The position numbers and the translations under genes are program-made. This document shows positions 60,102-64,000 of a stretch of DNA of 64,000 bases, piece by piece (the stretch's first letter is position 1; each line of letters begins with the position of its first letter). Source of the stretch: Acidobacteriota bacterium (GTDB lineage: Bacteria; Acidobacteriota; Blastocatellia; Pyrinomonadales; Pyrinomonadaceae); NCBI GenBank assembly GCA_023389035.1, contig JAEWFC010000031.1:124001-188000 (forward strand), given 5' to 3'. The notes beneath the pieces were generated by a model, which saw nothing but the letters and a program-made list of their open reading frames with translations, had not been told where the DNA came from and did not search any database.

Positions 60102-60641
60102 ATGCAACTCGATATCGGACAAAAAGTATGTTATCCCAGCCAGGGCGTATGCGTGGTTGAGGGTATTGAAGACAAAACTATCGGCGGCGACGTGATGAGC
60201 TGCTATCTGCTAAGGGTTCTCAGCGATAACTCCACTATCCTCGTGCCCGCCGCAAACGCCGAAAATGTCGGCATCCGACCTATAATCAGCTCAATACAGT
60301 GCAAGAAACTGATCAGCAGGTTATCTGCTGATTTTGAACCCGTGTCCGGCGAGTGGAAGACGCGGTCAAAGCAGTTTGGCGAGCAGCTTCGTTCGGGGGA
60401 TGTTTTTGAGGCGGCCGACGTGCTGAAGAAACTGACCTTCCTTAGCCGTGAGAAAAAGCTTTCGTTCCGCGAGCAGACGCTGCTCGACAAATCGAAGTTC
60501 CTCATAATTTCCGAGATCACGAACGCGAACGCGGCGGATGAAGAGATCCTGAGTGCGGAGATCGACCGCCTGGTTGAGAACGCGTGCCAGAAACACACAG
60601 TGACGCAGCCGTCAGTGATGACGGCCGCAACCGCTCACTAG
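60102..60641 (+). CDS. carD: CarD-family RNA polymerase-binding transcription factor
   Basis: The N-terminal RNAP-interaction (Tudor-like) domain reads LDIGQKVCYPSQGVCVVEGIED...YLLRVLSDNSTILVPAANAENVGIRPI (residues 3-60). A helical DNA-binding C-terminal domain follows (LSADFEPVSGEWKTRSKQFGEQLRSGDVFEAADVLKKLTFLSREKKLSFREQTLLDKSKFLI). CarD stabilises open complexes, notably at rRNA promoters in mycobacteria. Length 179. GAGG lies 5 nt before the ATG. The stop overlaps the convergent queF stop by 4 bp. Confidence 0.95.
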   Translation: MQLDIGQKVCYPSQGVCVVEGIEDKTIGGDVMSCYLLRVLSDNSTILVPAANAENVGIRPIISSIQCKKLISRLSADFEPVSGEWKTRSKQFGEQLRSGDVFEAADVLKKLTFLSREKKLSFREQTLLDKSKFLIISEITNANAADEEILSAEIDRLVENACQKHTVTQPSVMTAATAH

Positions 60642-61066
60642 TTTCCGTCTTGGCGCGTATAGCTTGCCCGCACGACCGTTTTTATATTCCCGCGTACGTG
60701 AAAATCTCCTTCGATCTCGACTCGCATCGGGTCGCAAGCCTTAACAAAATCTTCCAGGATTATATTTATCACGTGCTCGTGAAACACCTTGATATCCCGA
60801 AACGAGTTGATGTACATCTTCAGGCTCTTCAGCTCGATGCACCGCTCGTTGGGGACATACTTTAGGCGGATAACCGCAAAATCGGGGAAATTGGAGAACG
60901 GGCATATCGCGGTAAATTCCGGTATCTCAAATTCGATCCAAATCTCGCGGCCCGCAAATTCATACTTGAACGTGTCGAGCTCGACCAGGTTCATCTCTTC
61001 GCGAGGCGTCGACCTTATCGGCAGTTCCTGCAGGTTCTCAGGCTTCAGTTGAATATCGTCTAACAT
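60638..61066 (-). CDS. queF: NADPH-dependent 7-cyano-7-deazaguanine reductase
   Basis: It reduces preQ0 to preQ1 for queuosine tRNA modification. This is the short unimodular (YkvM) type with 142 residues. The nucleophile Cys55 lies in FTAICPFSNFPDFA with Asp62, and the NADPH motif is ELKSLKMYINSFRD (78-91). The start is the ATG at 61066 (MLDDIQLK), which overlaps the exonuclease gene by 7 bp. A longer frame to 61294 runs inside that gene and is rejected. No other que genes are here. Confidence 0.95.
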   Translation of the reverse strand: MLDDIQLKPENLQELPIRSTPREEMNLVELDTFKYEFAGREIWIEFEIPEFTAICPFSNFPDFAVIRLKYVPNERCIELKSLKMYINSFRDIKVFHEHVINIILEDFVKACDPMRVEIEGDFHVRGNIKTVVRASYTRQDGN

Positions 61067-61887
61067 GCTGTTTTTCTTAACTTCCTCAGGCTGAACCGTC
61101 GGGCCGAACCAAGATCGTTTACGCCCCGTTCGTTCAGGTCGGTCAGCAAATTCAAAAATATCTGTGCGGTCGCATAAGCGTCGTCGCTCGCCCGGTGATG
61201 GTTTATCAGGTCGATCGAAAAATGACGTGCGACAGTGTTCAATTTGTGGTTCTCGATCGCCGGCAGCAGGTTGCGTGAAAGCTGTACGGTGCACAGCGAC
61301 GGATTAGCGAGCCTGTAATTTTCGTACACGCGTCCGATCTCGTAATTGAGAAAACCCATGTCGAATCGTGCGTTATGCGCGACGACCACGCAGTCGCCGA
61401 TGAACTCCAGAAGATCGGCGACCACCGCGTTGAATTTCGGAGCACCTTTGACCATCTCGTTTGAGATCCCGGTCAACGAAGATATGAATGGCGGGATCGG
61501 CGTCTCCGGATCGACCAGCGTGTGAAACTTATCGACGATCTGATTATCGCGGACGCGGAAAGCGCCGATCTCTGTAATTCGGCACGGCGGAGCTTTTGCG
61601 CCTGTCGTTTCAAGATCGAGCACAACGAAACCCGCGTCAGCAAGTGCGAGCGATTCGTGGTCGCATGCGGTGTACTCGACAAAGTCGCCATCCATCCGGA
61701 GCCGCGAATCGCGCTCGGCAAGGTCCGATACCAGCAGCCGTGCAAGGCCCGGATCAGGACGCTGTATCTTCATCACGCGGTCCACGACCCTGACGGCCGA
61801 CGCCCTGCAGCTTGGTATCGTCTTGAGATAGTCTATGGTCGCGTTGATCAGAAGCGATTCACAGATGAGATTCGGTGAGGGCAACAT
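61060..61887 (-). CDS. DEDDh 3'-5' exonuclease (DnaQ-like)
   Basis: The 275-residue protein has the exonuclease fold at 85-255. ExoI is VVLDLETTG (Asp91, Glu93), ExoII is VVAHNARFDMGFLNYE and ExoIII is HHRASDDAYA. The layout matches the epsilon proofreading subunit and related repair nucleases (also the exonuclease half of UvrC-like fusions). The N-terminal 80 residues (INATIDYLKTIPSCRASAVRVVDRVM) look like a small helical DNA-binding region. It overlaps queF by 7 bp. Confidence 0.92.
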   Translation of the reverse strand: MLPSPNLICESLLINATIDYLKTIPSCRASAVRVVDRVMKIQRPDPGLARLLVSDLAERDSRLRMDGDFVEYTACDHESLALADAGFVVLDLETTGAKAPPCRITEIGAFRVRDNQIVDKFHTLVDPETPIPPFISSLTGISNEMVKGAPKFNAVVADLLEFIGDCVVVAHNARFDMGFLNYEIGRVYENYRLANPSLCTVQLSRNLLPAIENHKLNTVARHFSIDLINHHRASDDAYATAQIFLNLLTDLNERGVNDLGSARRFSLRKLRKTAC

Positions 61888-62014
61888 ACTACTATTCCAA
61901 TTCTAGCTGAATCTCGTGCACCGGAAAAACTCACGTAAGCAGTAGCTTTTGGCGGGAAGCCGATGCTTTGGCATAATTCACTCTTTGGCCGCAAGTTTCG
62001 CTCGGACGAAAATC

Positions 62015-62587
62015 ATGGAACAGGAACAACTACTGCAGCATTTCCGCGATACTGACGCCCTTTTGGACGGGCATTTCTTGCTTTCGAGCGGCCTTCACAG
62101 TCGTTCCTATTTGCAATGTGCATTGGCTTTGCAGTATCCGGCCGACGCATTGAAATTCGGACGCCTCATTGCGGAACACTACGAGGGCAAACAGATTCAA
62201 ACCGTTGCCTCACCCGCGATCGGTGGGCTCGTCATCGGTTTCGCGGTGGCCGCTGCGATGAATGTCCGGTTTATATGGACCGAACGGCAAAACGGCGAAA
62301 TGGTCGTACGTCGCGGGTTCACGCTGCAGCCGGATGAACGCGTTCTAGTGGTGGAAGACGTGATAACGACCGGTGGTTCGACACGTGAGTGCATCGCAGC
62401 TCTCGAATTAAATGGCGGGAAGGTCGTTGCAGCAGCATCGATAGTCGACCGCTCCGGCGGGAAGGCGGATGTCGGTGTTCAGCGTATCTCGCTAGTCAGT
62501 ATGGACGTCCCCGCCTATGATTCGGCCGACTGCCCGATGTGTGCCGAAGGCAGCGAGCCGTACAAACCCGGCAGCCGCTCGAAATGA
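62015..62587 (+). CDS. pyrE: Orotate phosphoribosyltransferase
   Basis: It joins orotate to PRPP to make OMP in pyrimidine synthesis. The 190-residue protein has SSGLHSRSYLQCALAL, ASPAIGGLVIGFAVA and the PRPP loop VLVVEDVITTGGSTRE. A C-terminal Cys pair (CPMC) is typical of the longer bacterial group. I start at the ATG at 62015. Its TGA overlaps the ATG of the next gene (ATGA). Confidence 0.95.
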   Translation: MEQEQLLQHFRDTDALLDGHFLLSSGLHSRSYLQCALALQYPADALKFGRLIAEHYEGKQIQTVASPAIGGLVIGFAVAAAMNVRFIWTERQNGEMVVRRGFTLQPDERVLVVEDVITTGGSTRECIAALELNGGKVVAAASIVDRSGGKADVGVQRISLVSMDVPAYDSADCPMCAEGSEPYKPGSRSK

Positions 62588-63444
62588 ACCGCCGCTGCTG
62601 CTTTCTTTCAATGGACAGCCTCGCGGGCTACGTCAGCGACGATGAGCTGGCGATACCTGCCCTCCAAGAGCTCGGTTGGAACGTTGAAACTCTCTCATGG
62701 AGCGACCCTGCTGCCGACTGGAACATCTACGACGCGGCGATCATCCGCACCACGTGGGATTATCAGAAGTGGCCGGAACGCTATCTCGAAGTGCTGGCCG
62801 ATATCGAACGCTCGCGTGCCCGGCTGCTGAACCCGCTCACCATAGTCGAATGGAATCTCGATAAACGTTACCTTCGCGAGCTGGAAAACTCCGGCGTTCC
62901 GATCGTTCCAACTATCTGGAAAGATGGCGGAATATCGGCAGGGGAGTTCAGCGAATGGCAGTCCGCACTCGGAAGCGAACTCATAATTAAGCCGACCGTT
63001 TCTGCAACAGCGCACGATACCTTTAGGCTGGTGTCGTTCGATTCGTCTCTGGAAGCTACCTTCGCTTCGCGCAGCTTTATGGTCCAGCCTTTCGTTCCAG
63101 CTATCGTGGACGAGGGCGAATATTCGCTCTTTTACTTCGGCGGAGAATACAGCCACACGATCTTGAAATCGGCCGTACCCGGTGATTTTCGCGTGCAGGA
63201 AGAGTACGGCGGCATTATAACTGCCGTCGAACCCGAAGCGGGGTTGATCGAAAGTGCGCAGAATGTGCTCCGCCTCATCCGCGACGAACTGCTTTACGCA
63301 CGCATCGATCTGGTTCGCGATACCAGCGGAGGTTTTATGCTGATGGAGCTCGAATTGATCGAACCCGCGTTATACTTTCGAATGGACCCGGATTCACCGG
63401 CAAGGTTCGCCAGTGCCTTCGACCGAATGATGAATGAACTATAA
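62584..63444 (+). CDS. ATP-grasp family protein (RimK/GshB-like)
   Basis: The 286-residue protein begins MNRRCCFLSMDSLAGYVSDDELAIPAL. It has the ATP-grasp layout: TIVEWNLDKRYLRELENSGVPIVPT, the Lys in LIIKPTVSATAHDT, MVQPFVPAIVDEGEYSLFYFGGEYSHTILK, and metal residues in ARIDLVRD and MELELIEPALYF. Such enzymes join a carboxylate to an amine or thiol with ATP. The substrate is unknown. It is coupled to pyrE by a 4-bp overlap and to truA by an 11-bp overlap. Confidence 0.88.
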   Translation: MNRRCCFLSMDSLAGYVSDDELAIPALQELGWNVETLSWSDPAADWNIYDAAIIRTTWDYQKWPERYLEVLADIERSRARLLNPLTIVEWNLDKRYLRELENSGVPIVPTIWKDGGISAGEFSEWQSALGSELIIKPTVSATAHDTFRLVSFDSSLEATFASRSFMVQPFVPAIVDEGEYSLFYFGGEYSHTILKSAVPGDFRVQEEYGGIITAVEPEAGLIESAQNVLRLIRDELLYARIDLVRDTSGGFMLMELELIEPALYFRMDPDSPARFASAFDRMMNEL

Positions 63445-64000
63445 ACTGCTCATCCAGTACGACGGCACTGACTTCCACGGATGGCAGGTGCAGGAAAACG
63501 ACCGCACGATCCAGGGCGAGCTTGAACGTGTGATCGGGACGCTCGAGAGCGCAAAGGTCCACGTCGCAGGCTCCGGCCGCACTGACGCCGGAGTGCATGC
63601 AGAAGGCCAGGTCGCAAACGTTATCATCGGACGCTCATTTACGCCCGAGCGGTTTCGTCTCGCGATAAACGGGAATCTGTGGCGTGATATCAGGATAATG
63701 TCCGTCGAGACTGTCCCAGACGAATTTCACGCACGTTTCTCAGCCGTCGGAAAAACTTACGTCTACCGCGTCGTAAATGCACCGGTGATGTCGCCATTTT
63801 GGCGGCGCTACGCTCATCACGAATCGCGTCCGCTGAATATCGCCACCATGATCGATGCGGGACGGCTGATGCTCGGCGAACACGACTGGACCGCCTTTTC
63901 CTCGGCGCAGGCCGACGGTGATAACCGCGTGCGCACGGTTCACGAGCTTACGATCGACAGCGTCTGGGATGCGCGTGCCGGCGCATCGATCATCGAGTTC
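63434..64000 (+). CDS. truA: tRNA pseudouridine synthase A (partial, N-terminal 189 residues)
   Basis: The frame opens at the ATG 63434 and is still open at the window edge. MNYKLLIQYDGTDFHGWQVQ (1-20) and SGRTDAGVHA with catalytic Asp51 are diagnostic. YVYRVVNAPVMSPFWRRYAHH follows. TruA makes pseudouridine 38-40 in the tRNA anticodon arm. The start overlaps the ATP-grasp gene by 11 bp, so pyrE, the ATP-grasp gene and truA form one operon. Confidence 0.95.
   Translation, partial: MNYKLLIQYDGTDFHGWQVQENDRTIQGELERVIGTLESAKVHVAGSGRTDAGVHAEGQVANVIIGRSFTPERFRLAINGNLWRDIRIMSVETVPDEFHARFSAVGKTYVYRVVNAPVMSPFWRRYAHHESRPLNIATMIDAGRLMLGEHDWTAFSSAQADGDNRVRTVHELTIDSVWDARAGASIIEF

Overview
The window looks like chromosomal DNA of a Gram-negative-type (diderm) bacterium of the Acidobacteriota, most likely class Blastocatellia / Pyrinomonadaceae-like. 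This is an inference from gene content, not from a marker tree: a CarD regulator, TamA/TamB assembly factors, heptose epimerase for LPS, TonB-dependent receptor, System II (ResB/CcsA) cytochrome c maturation, many multihaem cytochromes, a bacterial deoxyhypusine-synthase-like enzyme and a stand-alone four-helix-bundle (23S IVP family) gene. Coding density is high, base composition is fairly even along the window, and I see no prophage, integron, rRNA, tRNA or CRISPR array.

Region 1 (1-11.9 kb) is a respiratory/electron-transfer block. It has the end of an outer-membrane barrel protein, four c-type cytochromes totalling about 27 haem motifs on the minus strand, a divergent ResB-CcsA-TPR maturation operon, a small membrane protein, a flavin disulphide-reductase-like enzyme and a UspA protein. 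A perfect CRP/FNR-type operator lies between the divergent operons. Region 2 (12-25.5 kb) is mostly housekeeping: proline iminopeptidase, TatA, methyltransferase, SDR, Ni/Co permease-like protein, DUF2156, UbiB-like kinase, RibF, HldD, DUF488, a deoxyhypusine-synthase-like protein and a CvrA-type antiporter. Region 3 (25.6-30.8 kb) is a class Ia ribonucleotide reductase operon. A four-helix-bundle gene with repeat-like ends sits between nrdA and nrdB. Upstream of nrdA are a strong sigma-70 promoter, NrdR-like boxes and a leader of about 300 nt with at least five small hairpins.

Region 4 (30.8-38.9 kb) holds an MBL hydrolase, DUF1844, MazG, a three-gene YqjD/YqjE-like envelope-stress cluster, a MazEF pair with a palindromic operator, SerS, GalU and a RibBA whose GTP cyclohydrolase II half has lost its zinc cysteines. 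Region 5 (38.9-50 kb) has a giant TamB, a TamA/BamA-like barrel and an HD-GYP/GAF/GGDEF protein. Region 6 (50-64 kb) has a LysW-like acidic zinc ribbon, sugar kinase, dienelactone hydrolase, a ZnuD-like TonB receptor, LytS/LytTR and PhoB/PhoR-type two-component systems, SixA, CarD, QueF, a DEDDh exonuclease, PyrE, an ATP-grasp protein and the start of TruA.

The most unusual unexplained signal is a pair of arrays (854-1084 and 21484-21661). Each is built from 10-bp near-palindromes of the type GTYACGTRAC placed exactly every 21 bp, with 11 and 9 copies respectively, in opposite orientation about 20 kb apart. They do not look like protein genes or CRISPR. They look like protein-binding arrays phased at two helical turns.
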